NCBI GenBank assembly: GCA_963704995.1
Contig: CAVPIM010000018.1
Location: forward strand, 186,001-250,000
Direction of reading: 5' to 3'
DNA length: 64,000 bases
Source of the DNA: RYN-230 sp963704995
GTDB taxonomy: Bacteria > Actinomycetota > Actinomycetes > Streptosporangiales > Streptosporangiaceae
The translations under genes were made by a program, and so were the position numbers. How positions within the stretch are numbered: position 1 is the first letter of the stretch; every line of letters starts with the position of its first letter. The notes under the pieces are model-generated. The model was given only the letters and a program-made list of their open reading frames with translations, searched no databases and was not told where the DNA came from. Of the stretch, positions 51,655 to 61,185 are shown in pieces.

Positions 51655-52656
51655 ATGAGGCTCCTGGTCACCGGCGGTGCCGGGTTCGTCGGCTCGCACT
51701 ATGTAAGGACCCTGCTGGCCGGCGGCTACCTCGGCTACGAGCAGGCCGGGATGACCGTTGTGGACAAGCTGACCTATGCGGGCAACCTGGCCAACCTGGG
51801 CTCGGCGAAGGAACACCCGCGGCTGCGCTTCGTGCACGGTGACATCTGCGACGCGCCGCTGCTCCGGTCGGTGCTGCCCGGCCACGACGCGGTGCTCAAC
51901 TTCGCCGCGGAAACCCACGTGGACCGGTCGATCACGGATGCCGGGGACTTCGTGTCCGCGAACGTGACCGGGGTCCAGGTGCTACTCCAGGCGTGCCTGG
52001 ACACAGGGGTGAACCGCGTTATCCAGGTGTCCACAGATGAGGTATACGGCAGCATCGGGTCCGGCTCATGGACCGAGGATGCGCCGCTCGCGCCGAACTC
52101 GCCGTATTCCGCGGCCAAGGCCGGCGGCGATCTGATGGCGCGGGCCTACTCCCGGACACACGGGCTGAACGTGAGCATCACCCGGTGCTGTAACAACTAC
52201 GGCCCCTACCAGTTCCCGGAGAAGATCATCCCGCTGTTTGTCACCAATCTGCTGGACGGCCAGAAGGTCCCGCTGTACGGAGACGGCCGGAACGTGCGCG
52301 GCTGGATGCACGTGGACGACCACTGCCGGGGCATCCAGTTCGTGCTGGACCACGGCGCGCCGGGGGGTGTCTATCACATCAACGGGGACGCGGAGCTGAC
52401 CAACCTTGAGCTAACCCAGGCCATCCTGGAACACTGCGGGGCGGGCTGGGACATGGTCACCCCGGTGGCTGACCGCCAGGGCCACGACCGGCGCTACTCA
52501 CTGGACGACAGCGCGATCCGCGCGCTCGGCTACGCGCCGCGTACCCGGTTCGCCGACGGCCTGGCCGCGACCGTGCGCTGGTACGCCGAGCACCGAGACT
52601 GGTGGGAGCCGCTGAAGCGGTCCAGCGTGGCGATCGTCACCCCGCCGAGCGGGTGA
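51655..52656 (+). CDS. rmlB: dTDP-glucose 4,6-dehydratase
   Basis: 333 residues. The extended SDR fold is shown by LVTGGAGFVGSHYVRTLL, FAAETHVDRSITDAGDF, STDEVYGSIGSG, YSAAKAGGDLMARAY (Tyr/Lys pair), RCCNNYGPYQFPEKIIPLF and GWMHVDDHCRGI. It makes dTDP-4-keto-6-deoxyglucose for deoxysugars such as rhamnose. RmlA, C and D are not in the window. It starts the region of polysaccharide genes and is separated from pth by only 58 bases. Confidence 0.94.
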   Translation: MRLLVTGGAGFVGSHYVRTLLAGGYLGYEQAGMTVVDKLTYAGNLANLGSAKEHPRLRFVHGDICDAPLLRSVLPGHDAVLNFAAETHVDRSITDAGDFVSANVTGVQVLLQACLDTGVNRVIQVSTDEVYGSIGSGSWTEDAPLAPNSPYSAAKAGGDLMARAYSRTHGLNVSITRCCNNYGPYQFPEKIIPLFVTNLLDGQKVPLYGDGRNVRGWMHVDDHCRGIQFVLDHGAPGGVYHINGDAELTNLELTQAILEHCGAGWDMVTPVADRQGHDRRYSLDDSAIRALGYAPRTRFADGLAATVRWYAEHRDWWEPLKRSSVAIVTPPSG

Positions 52657-52849
52657 GCGCGACGGTCACCGGATAGCGGGACCAGGAAACCACGGTTCTC
52701 GGCGTACCCTGCCTCACTCTCAGAGACAACAAGGACCCCCCGGCTCCGCGCCGGCCTGCACTGTGGGACGGCCGCGCTGCCCAGCGCATAGCTGCGGCGC
52801 TGATCACTAACGGGAGGGCGCCGGGGCGGTTGCGGCCTACTGGGATCCC

Positions 52850-52887
52850 GGCCGGGCAGGTCCGGGCGTGCTTATCTCTGCCCGGCC
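52850..52887. terminator. Hairpin between convergent rmlB and lectin-like genes
   Basis: GGCCGGGCAG, an 18-base loop, then CTGCCCGGCC: a perfect 10-bp stem between two convergent genes. It can serve both directions. Confidence 0.6.
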
Positions 52888-52930
52888 AGGCAGCAAGGTT
52901 GCCAGACCAGGGTGGGTGAGATCCCGCCTG

Positions 52931-53608
52931 CTATCCGGTGGTGATGGACACCTCGTCAAGCTTGCCCTGGTACCAGTCCGATCCCGGGTAGGCGCCGATT
53001 TCCAGGGCGGAGGTGTTGGTGATGGCCCCCACGTTGGCGGTCGTGGTCGCCACCACCGTGCCGTTGACCACGGTCTGGATCTGCGTGCTCGTCTTTACGC
53101 ACTGGATATGGTGCCATGCGCCATTGTTCAGGCCTGAGCCGCCGATAGCGTTGTGGTTGCTGGTCGTCCCCCGGAAGGTGCACTGGATCTGACCCGACTG
53201 CAGCAGTTCGATCTTGTACTCGGGAGCCGTGAACACTCCCTTGCGCACCAGGTCGAAATCACCGGACTTGGGCAGGGAGAGGGTCCTCAGCCAGAAGGAG
53301 ACAGTGATGTTAGCCGAACCTGGATTCAGCGAGGCGGAGTTGGGCACCTCCACGTAGGACTTCGTCTTGGACCCGCCGAAGGTGTAGGACTTGCCGTACT
53401 TCCCAGCGGCCCCCAGCGTCACGTTGTGCAGGGTGCCGTTGTTACCTTGCCCCGATGCGTCGGCCATTGTCGTTCCCGACGTCTCGTCCATGTGCCACAA
53501 GGCAACCACCGCGGACGCCGATGCCACCCCACCCGGGAGCAACGCGCTACCAGCCATCACCGTTGACAAGACAGCGCCCCCTGCTACGAGGCGTGACAAC
53601 CTCAACAT
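52931..53608 (-). CDS. Secreted LamG/concanavalin-like (LamGL) domain protein
   Basis: 225 residues. A signal peptide (about 1-33) ends near GVASASA. The remainder is one laminin-G-like jelly roll: VVALWHMDETSGTTMADASGQGNNGTLHN at the start, YVEVPNSASLNPGSANITVSFWLRT in the middle, and WHHIQCVKTSTQIQTVVNGTVVATT, then the closing YQGKLDEVSI. Such domains bind carbohydrate. It lacks an anchor, so it is secreted. It is followed (minus direction) by rmlB converging, and the next upstream minus gene is the GH26-like enzyme, so it may act on the surface polysaccharide made here. Confidence 0.85.
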   Translation of the reverse strand: MLRLSRLVAGGAVLSTVMAGSALLPGGVASASAVVALWHMDETSGTTMADASGQGNNGTLHNVTLGAAGKYGKSYTFGGSKTKSYVEVPNSASLNPGSANITVSFWLRTLSLPKSGDFDLVRKGVFTAPEYKIELLQSGQIQCTFRGTTSNHNAIGGSGLNNGAWHHIQCVKTSTQIQTVVNGTVVATTTANVGAITNTSALEIGAYPGSDWYQGKLDEVSITTG

Positions 53609-53919
53609 GCAACCACCCTCCCTAGACTTGCGGCACTATGCCTGCTCCCCCACCGCCAGGCCATGAGCTCCCGGCGCTGAGGGTCCCGCATCGGGGATCC
53701 CCGCTCTGGAGGGGTAGGCCCGCTCTACGACCACGCGCCGCGGGCATGATCGCACGAGAGTGGCACAACGGCCTTTTGGGCGCAAGTTGAACACGGGAAT
53801 ACCACCTCAATACTCGCGTGACGGCTGGCCGCTGGTCAGCGGGGCGGGCGCCCTTTCCCCGCCGCGGGGAGCCAGGGCACGTGCCGTCACGCCCACATCC
53901 AGGAGGCCTGCCGACCTGC
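53609..53919. other. Region between the lectin-like and GH26-like genes
   Basis: 311 bp, GC-poorer than neighbours near 53760-53820. It should hold the promoter of the lectin-like gene; no definite boxes or coding frame were found. Confidence 0.45.
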
Positions 53920-55198
53920 TCACTTCCTGCTGAATCGCCGGTAGGCGAGCAGCGCGCCGGCGATCACCACGGCGATAGCAGCGGCGATCGCGGCCCAGCT
54001 GAGCGCGGACGGGCCTGCGGCCGGTGCACTCAGGTGCGAGGTGTGACTGGGACTGGCGGACGGGGCTGGGCTTGGTGAGCTCGGGCTCGGGCTCGGGCTG
54101 GGACTGTGACTCGGTTTGGCCCGGTGGTGGGCGCGATGGTGGCAGGCCCCGGCCAGGCTGTCCAGATAGCAACTGTGCGCTACGTCCCTGGCTGCCGCCA
54201 GCGCGGCGGCGCCGCTGTCTCCGGGGGCTGCCCCGGACGCGTCGTACCGCCAGTCGTAAGCGGTATCCGAGTCGAAGTACTCGATGGCCTTGACGTTGGT
54301 GATGCTGTGCCGCAGCTCGCTCATGGCATCCGCCCACCAGGTCGCGCGGGTCGGTGCGCCACTTCCGTAGGCGCTGGCAGGCAAAATGCCCACTTCTCCA
54401 AACATGAGCGGCTTGCCGTATGCGCTGAATGTCTGATACCAGTTAAAGCCGCTGTTGCCACCACTGGTGGTGGCAAGCTGCTGGAGAGTCAGCCACTGGT
54501 TTTTCGGGTAGGCGTCAAGCCCAATCCAGTCGAACGTAAGCGCTGCCGGGATAATAGGGTACTGGATCCTGGGCCTGGTTCCCGCCAATACGTATTGGGT
54601 TCCACAGCCACTTGACATTCGCTACATGCTGGGCACGAAAGATATTGACAAAGTGGCGCCATGCGGCAATGAACACCGCAGGGTTGTTTCCGTAATGAAT
54701 GTCGTTCCACTCACTTCCGGTGAAATTGAACTCCCAGAAGGGCCGGATCAAGATGTGCCCGTACGGGGAAAGCTGCGATTTTACTGCAGCGGCGAAGCTG
54801 GCGATCTGGCTGTCATACTTGCCGGCGGCGATGCCAGGAATAATAGTGTTCGGGTTATTCCCGGTGGACCACGACAGAATGACGAAGGGAACGTGGTCGG
54901 TCGCCAGAGACCAGTGGGGGCCGGCGAGATCGGTCCTACTCACGGACGTAGGAAGGTAATACATGTGGCCGTCGAACTTCCTGCCGAACTGGGCTTCGCG
55001 GCTGGCGAAGTCGCTGGGTGCGCTGGGTCTCGGGGCAGAGCGATCGAAAAAGTATGCCCCGGCGCCGTCTGGGGCCCAGGTGGCGGCGTTGATGGCAGGA
55101 GCCGTGCGCTCACGCGTTACAGCGGAGTGACCCCCCAGGCTGGTGCTGGCGAGGACAACCAGCAACCCCACCGCTAGTTGCCGACGAGCAATCCGCAC
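53920..55198 (-). pseudogene. GH26-like surface glycosidase, one apparent frameshift
   Basis: Start GTG 55198 gives a signal peptide (MRIARRQLAVGLLVVLAST) and has GGGGGG upstream; the frame is open further. The first frame reads the catalytic barrel to about 54532 with ILIRPFWEFNFTGSEWND, where the Glu matches the acid/base of family 26. The second frame continues DWIGLDAYPKNQW, then PLMFGEVGILPAS with the likely nucleophile Glu, and ends in a Ser/Pro linker and a C-terminal membrane helix followed by YRRFSRK. One surplus base near 54532 joins the two into about 425 residues. It may trim or release the polysaccharide made by the adjacent operon. Beta-mannanase is the nearest known activity; the substrate is unknown. 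Confidence 0.8.
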
Positions 55199-55691
55199 TC
55201 CGAAACCCCCCGCACGGTCCGGCGCTGAACGAGCGCGCGTAAAGAAAAGCCGGGCCGCCGGGCCTTCCTTAGCACGCCCTGGCGGCGGGCCCATACCGGT
55301 AGCCGCCTGCCCACCAGGTGCCGTCGGCGGCTGGCGCCGCAAGAGACTACCAGCCGAATTCACCGGCTACCACGGACTATCCCGGCTTGCCCTGGCCCGG
55401 CTGGCCCCGGCGGCAGAGTCACCGTAGACGTGCAGCGCCGTCCCCGGCCATCAGACCCCCGGCCGCCCGGAGGGGCCGGCGGGCCGGAATTCCAAAAGTC
55501 TATTAAAACGATCGGATACATCCACTAAGGGTCTCTGACTGGAGTATTCCGTGTTCACCGGGCATGCCGCAGGAGTCTGCCTATACTCAGGCAAACATCG
55601 CGTAAACCACCGTCGAACCTTGGGCGTCCTGTTCCCAGAAGGCCGGTGCGCGCGGGTTGGGCCGCGAGCACCGCAGCGGGGAGGGGGTCGG
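55199..55691. other. Divergent promoter region of the polysaccharide island
   Basis: 493 bp between the glycosidase and the priming transferase, relatively AT-rich near 55490-55560. TATACT (55580-55585) lies within the imperfect palindrome TGCCT-ATACTC-AGGCA and is the best -10 candidate for the rightward operon; no good -35 was found. GGGGAGGGGG at 55678-55687 is the ribosome site of the next gene. Confidence 0.4.
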
Positions 55692-57182
55692 ATGACTAGT
55701 GATGCAGCCCTTCAAAGGGTGAGTGATGACGCTGCCGCGCGGAGAGGACCGGCTCCCTGGGCCGTCAGCCGGGGCGAGGACCGGGACCGCTTCCGGTGGG
55801 CTCGGTCGTATCTCTGGGCCGCCGGTGCGGCTGACGCTAGTTGCGCTCTCGCCGCCGGGCTCATCGCTCTGGAAGCCCGGTTCGCCGGCTGGCCCAGCCG
55901 GCCCCGCGAGTACCTGCTCTTCACGGCGCTGATGCCGGCCATCTGGGTGGCGTCCGTGGCGCTAGCGGGGGGTTACGACGTGCGCTTCGTCGGCCTTGGC
56001 CCCGATGAGTTCCGTAAGGTGCTGAACGTTGGTGCGAGCCTCACCGCCGGGGTCGCCATCATCTCCTTCGTAACCAAGAGCGACATAGCTCGCGGGTACA
56101 TCGTCATTGCCCTGCCTTGCGCGACCGCGCTTGATCTCCTGGCCAGGTACGGCTTGCGTAAGGGTCTGCACAGGCGCAGACGCGGCGGGGCGTGCATGCG
56201 GCGGGTGATCGCCGTTGGCCATGCTGCGCGGGTGGCCGACCTGATCGGCGAGTTGCGCAGAGAAAAGCATCACGGCCTGTCAATTGTGGGTGCGTGCCTG
56301 ACCCAGGGAACCATGCTCACCCAGATAGCCGGTATCCCGGTGATCGGGGGCATGGATTCTGTCTCCGCTGCTATCGCCGAGCTGGACGCAGATACGGTGG
56401 CTGTCGCCGCCGACCGCGACCTGACCAGAACGCGGCTTCGCGAACTCGCCTGGGAACTCGAGGCCACCGAAACCGATCTTTACGTGGCGCCGGCCTTGCT
56501 GGACGTGGCCGGGCCCCGCACGACTATCCGCCCGGTGGCGGGCCTGCCACTGCTGCATGTGGACCATCCCGAGTTTTCCGGGACCCGCTGGGTTATCAAG
56601 GGGCTGTTCGACAAGCTGGCCGCGGGTGCTGCATTAATGATTGCCGCTCCGTTCCTGGTGGTGATCGCGTTCGTTATCGCACTGCGCGACGGCAGGCCCG
56701 TGCTGTTCCGGCAATCGCGCGTCGGCAAGGACGGGCGCACGTTCACTCTCTACAAGTTCCGGACCATGGTGGTGGACGCGGAGCAGCGGAAGGCGCAGCT
56801 CGCCGAGCACGACGAGGGGGCCGGTGCGCTGTTCAAAATGCGCAACGATCCCCGGGTTACGCATACCGGCAGGTGGCTTCGCCGGTACTCGCTGGATGAG
56901 CTGCCCCAGCTCTTCAACGTGCTAAAGGGCGACATGTCCCTCGTCGGCCCGCGGCCTCCCTTGCAGGATGAAGTCGAGCGCTATACCGACTACGTGCGCC
57001 GCCGGCTGGCGGTAAAGCCGGGTCTCACCGGGCTTTGGCAGATCAGTGGGCGCTCGGATCTTTCCTGGGAAGAAGCGGTCCGGCTGGACCTGCGCTATGT
57101 GGAGAACTGGTCTCTCATACTCGATATGCAGATCCTGTGGAAGAGCTGCCCGGCGGTCTTTCACGGCTCCGGCGCCTACTAG
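55692..57182 (+). CDS. Polyprenyl-phosphate sugar-1-phosphate transferase (WbaP/WcaJ type)
   Basis: 496 residues from ATG 55692 with a strong GGGGAGGGGG site. Four or five N-terminal membrane helices are followed by a nucleotide-binding-like middle domain (RRVIAVGHAARVADLIGELR). The C-terminal bacterial sugar transferase domain has KGLFDKLAAGAALMIAAPFL, PVLFRQSRVGKDGRTFTLYKFRTM, RRYSLDELPQLFNVLKGDMSLVGPRPPL and KPGLTGLWQISGRS. It loads the first sugar onto undecaprenyl phosphate and so starts repeat-unit synthesis. It is the first gene of the rightward polysaccharide set. Confidence 0.93.
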   Translation: MTSDAALQRVSDDAAARRGPAPWAVSRGEDRDRFRWARSYLWAAGAADASCALAAGLIALEARFAGWPSRPREYLLFTALMPAIWVASVALAGGYDVRFVGLGPDEFRKVLNVGASLTAGVAIISFVTKSDIARGYIVIALPCATALDLLARYGLRKGLHRRRRGGACMRRVIAVGHAARVADLIGELRREKHHGLSIVGACLTQGTMLTQIAGIPVIGGMDSVSAAIAELDADTVAVAADRDLTRTRLRELAWELEATETDLYVAPALLDVAGPRTTIRPVAGLPLLHVDHPEFSGTRWVIKGLFDKLAAGAALMIAAPFLVVIAFVIALRDGRPVLFRQSRVGKDGRTFTLYKFRTMVVDAEQRKAQLAEHDEGAGALFKMRNDPRVTHTGRWLRRYSLDELPQLFNVLKGDMSLVGPRPPLQDEVERYTDYVRRRLAVKPGLTGLWQISGRSDLSWEEAVRLDLRYVENWSLILDMQILWKSCPAVFHGSGAY

Positions 57183-57193
57183 AAAAGGTTCTC

Positions 57194-58117
57194 ATGCTTC
57201 GCGAACCCCCTTCCTCGCTGAACGACGGCGTAAACCGTCCGGGCAGCCGGGCTTTGCTGGCGGGCCTGCCCTTCCATAGCTTCACGGAAGAGCAGGTCGT
57301 GGAGCATATCGTCACAGCCAGCCGGGACGGCCGCGGCGGCTGGGTGGCCACCCCGAACGTCGACATCTGCCGGCAGACCCAGCATGACGAAACGCTGCTG
57401 CGCCTGGTGTCCAGCGCCTCGCTGATCGTGCCCGATGGCATGCCGCTGATCTGGGCCGCAAGGCTGGTGCGTGACCCGTTGCCGGAGCGGGTAACCGGCG
57501 CATCGCTCATTTTTTCGCTGACCCAGGCTGCGGCCCGCCAGCAGCGCTCGATCTACCTGCTGGGCGGCGCGCCCGGAGTACCGGAGCGAGCCGGGGAGGA
57601 ACTGCGGGGCCGCTACCCCGGCCTCGTGGTAGCCGGAACAGACGCTCCGCCTACCGGATTCGACGCCGACCCCCAGGCCGTCGCCGCAGTGCACGCCCGC
57701 CTGGAGGCGGCGGCGCCCGACATTGTCTACGTGGGGCTCGGATTCCCCAAGCAGGAACGCCTCATCGCGCGCCTGGCCCCGTCTTTCCCGGCCACCTGGT
57801 TCATTAGTTGTGGCGCAGCGATCCCGTTCGCGGCGAATGCGCTGCCACGGGCCCCGCAGTGGATGCAGTCCGCAGGTCTCGAATGGACGTTCCGGCTCAT
57901 CAGTGAGCCGCGCCGGCTGTACCGGCGGTATCTGCTCCAGGATCTGCCATTCGCAGTCAAGCTGCTGGCCGGATCCGCGATGGTACGGCTCCGGCCAGTC
58001 CGGGGGAGTCAGGCACATGGATCAAAGGAACCACAAATACCATCCGCTCCGGACGGAGAGCCTGGCCCCGGAAATGGGCAGGAGACCTCTCGCGGACGGA
58101 TCGGCCGGGTCTTATGA
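57194..58117 (+). CDS. WecG/TagA/CpsF-family glycosyltransferase
   Basis: 307 residues from ATG 57194 (AAAGG five bases upstream), 11 bases after the priming transferase. Family signatures: VATPNVDICRQTQ, LIVPDGMPLIWAARL, RVTGASLIFSL, IYLLGGAPGVPERAGEEL and DIVYVGLGFPKQE. The C-terminal helix set and basic LYRRYLLQDLPFAVKLL are typical for membrane association. Members add the second sugar (ManNAc or ManNAcA) to the lipid-linked primer. The last 40 residues are hydrophilic and unlike the family. Confidence 0.92.
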   Translation: MLREPPSSLNDGVNRPGSRALLAGLPFHSFTEEQVVEHIVTASRDGRGGWVATPNVDICRQTQHDETLLRLVSSASLIVPDGMPLIWAARLVRDPLPERVTGASLIFSLTQAAARQQRSIYLLGGAPGVPERAGEELRGRYPGLVVAGTDAPPTGFDADPQAVAAVHARLEAAAPDIVYVGLGFPKQERLIARLAPSFPATWFISCGAAIPFAANALPRAPQWMQSAGLEWTFRLISEPRRLYRRYLLQDLPFAVKLLAGSAMVRLRPVRGSQAHGSKEPQIPSAPDGEPGPGNGQETSRGRIGRVL

Positions 58118-58423
58118 GCTTCTGCTCACGCCCCCTCGTCTGCCAGCCGGGTCCCTCCCGGTATCACCGTCACCGATTGCACAGGGGCTTTCAGTCACTG
58201 ACTGAACACGGCGCTCAGCCGCGCAGGTATGGCGCATCAGGCCGAGGGCCCACGGGAGCGATAGCCGCACGGCCGGTCAGGCGGGAAACCGCTCAAGGCC
58301 CAGGAATCGGACAGACGACCTGATGAAGGTAAAAAGAGGACAAGGTTTACCTAATCGCCGGAACGGCCTTCGGTCGAATGTTACGCTGATTTCTCACCAA
58401 TGCAGCCGGAAGCAAGGCAACTC
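58118..58423. other. Region upstream of the Wzz/BY-kinase-like gene
   Basis: 306 bp, AT-richer toward its end. It contains a perfect inverted repeat AGGTAAA-N12-TTTACCT (58327-58352), 71 bases before the start codon, which looks like an operator. The gene after it may thus have its own promoter. No coding frame was found. Confidence 0.5.
58327..58352. promoter_or_regulatory. Candidate operator, AGGTAAA-N12-TTTACCT
   Basis: A perfect 7-bp inverted repeat with a 12-base spacer in an AT-rich patch upstream of the Wzz-like gene. Binding protein unknown. Confidence 0.5.
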
Positions 58424-60079
58424 ATGACTAACACGCAACCCACGATCGATCTGCATCAGTACTGGGACGTTTTCCGCTCCCGGAAACTTACAGTTATCAT
58501 CCCTGTACTCGCAGTTATCGCGCTGGCGGCCGTGTATATTGTGATGCAGACGCCGCAATATACGGCACAGGCCAAGGTGCTCGTCAATCCATTGCTGAGC
58601 CCGGTCGCTGCGGGGACCACGGCCAAGTCGAATGCCCCGGACATGAATACCGAGCAGGCCACGGCAGCTTCCGCCCCTGTCGCGAATCTGGCCCGGATCT
58701 CGCTGAAGGCTTCAAATAGCGGGGATAGGCTGCTGAATCACCTAAGCGTTTCGGCGGCCAGTACCGGCAATGTTCTTCAATTCCAGTACACCTCAACTGA
58801 CGCGCAGCAGGCCGCCCAGTATGCGAACGCGTTCGCCCAGGCTTACATCACCTACCGGAACGACAGCGTGCTGAAGCTTCTTACCGCAGGCGTAGCGGAA
58901 AGAAAGCACACGATCGCGCTGCTGCAACAACAGCTCCAGCATTCTGGGACGGCGCAACGGGCGGTCCTGCTCTCCCAGCTTCGTGACGACGAGATCCAGC
59001 TGGCGACGTTCCAGAGCGATCAGTCACTGGTGGACGGGGGCCAGGTGATAGGGATCGCCGTGCCTCCCTCCGCGCCGTCCTCGCCCAAGATCGCCACCAC
59101 CCTGATCATCGCCGCGGTGATCGGACTGCTCCTGGGCGTCATCCTGGCCCTGCTCAGGGAGGCCCAGGACCGCCGGATCAAGAGCCCGGGCGAGATGGAG
59201 AGCGCGCTTTACGCCCCTGTCCTGAGCGTCGTCCCCAAGTTCAAGGGGCGGTCCCCGGACGCGTCCCTGGTGGCGATCAGTGAGCCTCGCAGTCCCGCGA
59301 GCGAGGCCTACCAGATGGCGGCCATCGCCCTGGAAAACATGCTTCCCCACCCCGGCACGCGGATGGTGATGATCGTCTCGCCCAAGCCCGGTGGCGGGGC
59401 GTCAACCGCGACGGCGAACCTGGGCGCGATACTGGCCCAGGCCGGGCGTCAGGTCATCCTGGTCTCAGCCGACCTGCGGAACCCGACGCTGCACCTCATC
59501 CTCGGGCTTTCCAACGGGCGCGGGGTCTCTACGGCTGTGCGTGAGGGGAAGAGCGCCGAGCGACTGCTGAAAGCTACCCGCGTTCCCAACCTGTTCCTGC
59601 TGAACGCCGGCCCGGAGCCGGAAGATCCGGCGGCGCTCCTGTCCAGCCCGGAAACGGCGCAGGTCTTCCAGGATCTGCAGGCCCTGAAACCGCACTTCAT
59701 CCTGGTGGACGCACCGGCCGCGCTCTCGGCGCCCGACGCGATGATCCTCTCCCGTTACGTCAACGGGACCGTTGTCACCTGGAACTCCGAGGCCTTCCGG
59801 GCCCCCGATCTCCTCGCCGCGCGGCAGCGGCTGAGCAGGGCCGGCGCGAACATCCTGGGTGGGATCTACTCGTTCGCTTCGGGCAAGGCGAGGGAGCGCG
59901 CGAGTTCTCCCGGTGCGGAGCCGCCGCCGCCGCCCCGGGCCCCGGGCCCGCGCGAAACGCGCGCGACACCACTCAACGGCGTTGACGAGGATGCGCTTGA
60001 CCCGGCCGACGCTGCGCTGCGGGAACGGTCGGCGGCCTGGTCGCCCCGGTACGGCGCGCAGGGAAGGGTGCAATCGTGA
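58424..60079 (+). CDS. Wzz-type chain-length protein fused to degenerate BY-kinase-like domain
   Basis: 551 residues from ATG 58424 (AAGG upstream; ATG 58400 also in frame). The Wzz part starts with DLHQYWDVFRSRKLTVIIPVLAVIALAAVYIVMQ (TM1) and has a coiled periplasmic region and TM2 (TTLIIAAVIGLLLGVILALL, about residues 226-245). The C-terminal ATPase-like domain has SPKPGGGASTATANLG where PGxGKST is expected, so the P-loop lysine is Ala326. The Walker A' motif is VSADLRNP rather than VDADLRRP, and Walker B is FILVDAPAAL. The C-terminus has one Tyr rather than a cluster. It likely steers polymer length without kinase activity. It overlaps the next gene by GTGA. Confidence 0.88.
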   Translation: MTNTQPTIDLHQYWDVFRSRKLTVIIPVLAVIALAAVYIVMQTPQYTAQAKVLVNPLLSPVAAGTTAKSNAPDMNTEQATAASAPVANLARISLKASNSGDRLLNHLSVSAASTGNVLQFQYTSTDAQQAAQYANAFAQAYITYRNDSVLKLLTAGVAERKHTIALLQQQLQHSGTAQRAVLLSQLRDDEIQLATFQSDQSLVDGGQVIGIAVPPSAPSSPKIATTLIIAAVIGLLLGVILALLREAQDRRIKSPGEMESALYAPVLSVVPKFKGRSPDASLVAISEPRSPASEAYQMAAIALENMLPHPGTRMVMIVSPKPGGGASTATANLGAILAQAGRQVILVSADLRNPTLHLILGLSNGRGVSTAVREGKSAERLLKATRVPNLFLLNAGPEPEDPAALLSSPETAQVFQDLQALKPHFILVDAPAALSAPDAMILSRYVNGTVVTWNSEAFRAPDLLAARQRLSRAGANILGGIYSFASGKARERASSPGAEPPPPPRAPGPRETRATPLNGVDEDALDPADAALRERSAAWSPRYGAQGRVQS

Positions 60080-61185
60080 TCGGAGGGTTCGGCACCTCCG
60101 GCTCGGTTCCTCCGGCCAGTGAGGCCGGCCACGCACCTGGGCCAGCAGGCGGGGCCGGCTCTGCTGGCCCGGCCAACCTAAGCGCGGCAGCCGCCCCGGC
60201 GCGGCCTCAGCCGTCGGGCGGCGCAGCCCCGTCTCAGGCCACGGTGCAGGTCCGGTACATCGGGGGCTTTGGCCGCAGCGGCAGCACCATGCTCGACCTC
60301 ATGCTGGGCCAGGCGCCCGGGGTCTTCTCGGCGGGCGAGGTCCGGGAGATCTGGCAGAGCGGCCTGGTGGAAAACCGCCTGTGCGGATGTGGTCAGCCCT
60401 TCCATGACTGCTCCTTCTGGCTGGCCGTGGGGGAAGCGGGGTTCGGCGGGTGGGACCGGCTCCCTCTTCCTGAGATCCTCCGGCTGCGATACTCGCTGGA
60501 CCGGCCCTGGTCATTCCCGGCGTTGCCGGTGAGCGGCATGGTGGGTGCCTTGCAGGCCCGGGTCCAGGAATACACGGGCACGCTGGAGCGCCTGTACCGG
60601 GCCATAGCCGAGGTATCCGGGGCGAAGGTGATCGTGGACTCGTCCAACCTGCCATCGCATGCGTTCCTGCTCCGGGCGATGCCCGCCATCGACCTGCGCC
60701 TGATCCACCTCGTCCGGGACGCCCGGGCCGTGGCCTGGTCGTGGCAGAAGAGGGTGGAGAAAGTGCGGTCGGGCGGTCCTTCCGAATACCTTCCTCAGTA
60801 CAGCTCGGCTGGCTCGTCGCTCCGGTGGATGTACTACAACGGGCTCACCCAGTCGCTGCGGCGGCTCGGCGTTCCTTATCATCTCGTGCGGTACGAGGAT
60901 CTCGTGAGCAACCCGTACCAGGTGACCGCGGACCTGCTCCGCCACGCCGGGCTCACCGGGGACGCCGCCGAACCCAGCTACATCGAAGGTCACCGGGTCA
61001 AGCTGAAGCCAAATCACACCGTGGAGGGCAACCCGATGCGGTTTGTGACCGGCGACCTTGATCTTCGGGCTGATCAGGCATGGCAGCGCCAGATGCCGAG
61101 GCGGGAGCGGCGTGTGGTAACCGCGCTCACGCTCCCGATGCTAGGGGCGTACGGCTATCCGGTCACGGGGCCAGCCAGCTCATGA
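60076..61185 (+). CDS. Sulfotransferase (first of a tandem pair)
   Basis: 369 residues from GTG 60076. After a 55-residue Ala/Pro-rich start, the 5'-phosphosulfate loop is YIGGFGRSGSTMLDLML and the 3'-phosphate site is RLIHLVRDARAVAWSWQ, the two PAPS-binding signatures. A cysteine set ENRLCGCGQPFHDCSFW (C-x-C-x6-C) lies between them. It should transfer sulfate from PAPS to a sugar hydroxyl or similar acceptor. It overlaps the Wzz-like gene and, by ATGA, the second sulfotransferase, so it belongs to the polysaccharide operon. Confidence 0.88.
   Translation: MIGGFGTSGSVPPASEAGHAPGPAGGAGSAGPANLSAAAAPARPQPSGGAAPSQATVQVRYIGGFGRSGSTMLDLMLGQAPGVFSAGEVREIWQSGLVENRLCGCGQPFHDCSFWLAVGEAGFGGWDRLPLPEILRLRYSLDRPWSFPALPVSGMVGALQARVQEYTGTLERLYRAIAEVSGAKVIVDSSNLPSHAFLLRAMPAIDLRLIHLVRDARAVAWSWQKRVEKVRSGGPSEYLPQYSSAGSSLRWMYYNGLTQSLRRLGVPYHLVRYEDLVSNPYQVTADLLRHAGLTGDAAEPSYIEGHRVKLKPNHTVEGNPMRFVTGDLDLRADQAWQRQMPRRERRVVTALTLPMLGAYGYPVTGPASS

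Noticed and set aside
59859..60136. Short frames at the Wzz/sulfotransferase junction
   Set aside because: They are out-of-frame readings of the Pro-rich end of one gene and the Ala-rich start of the next.
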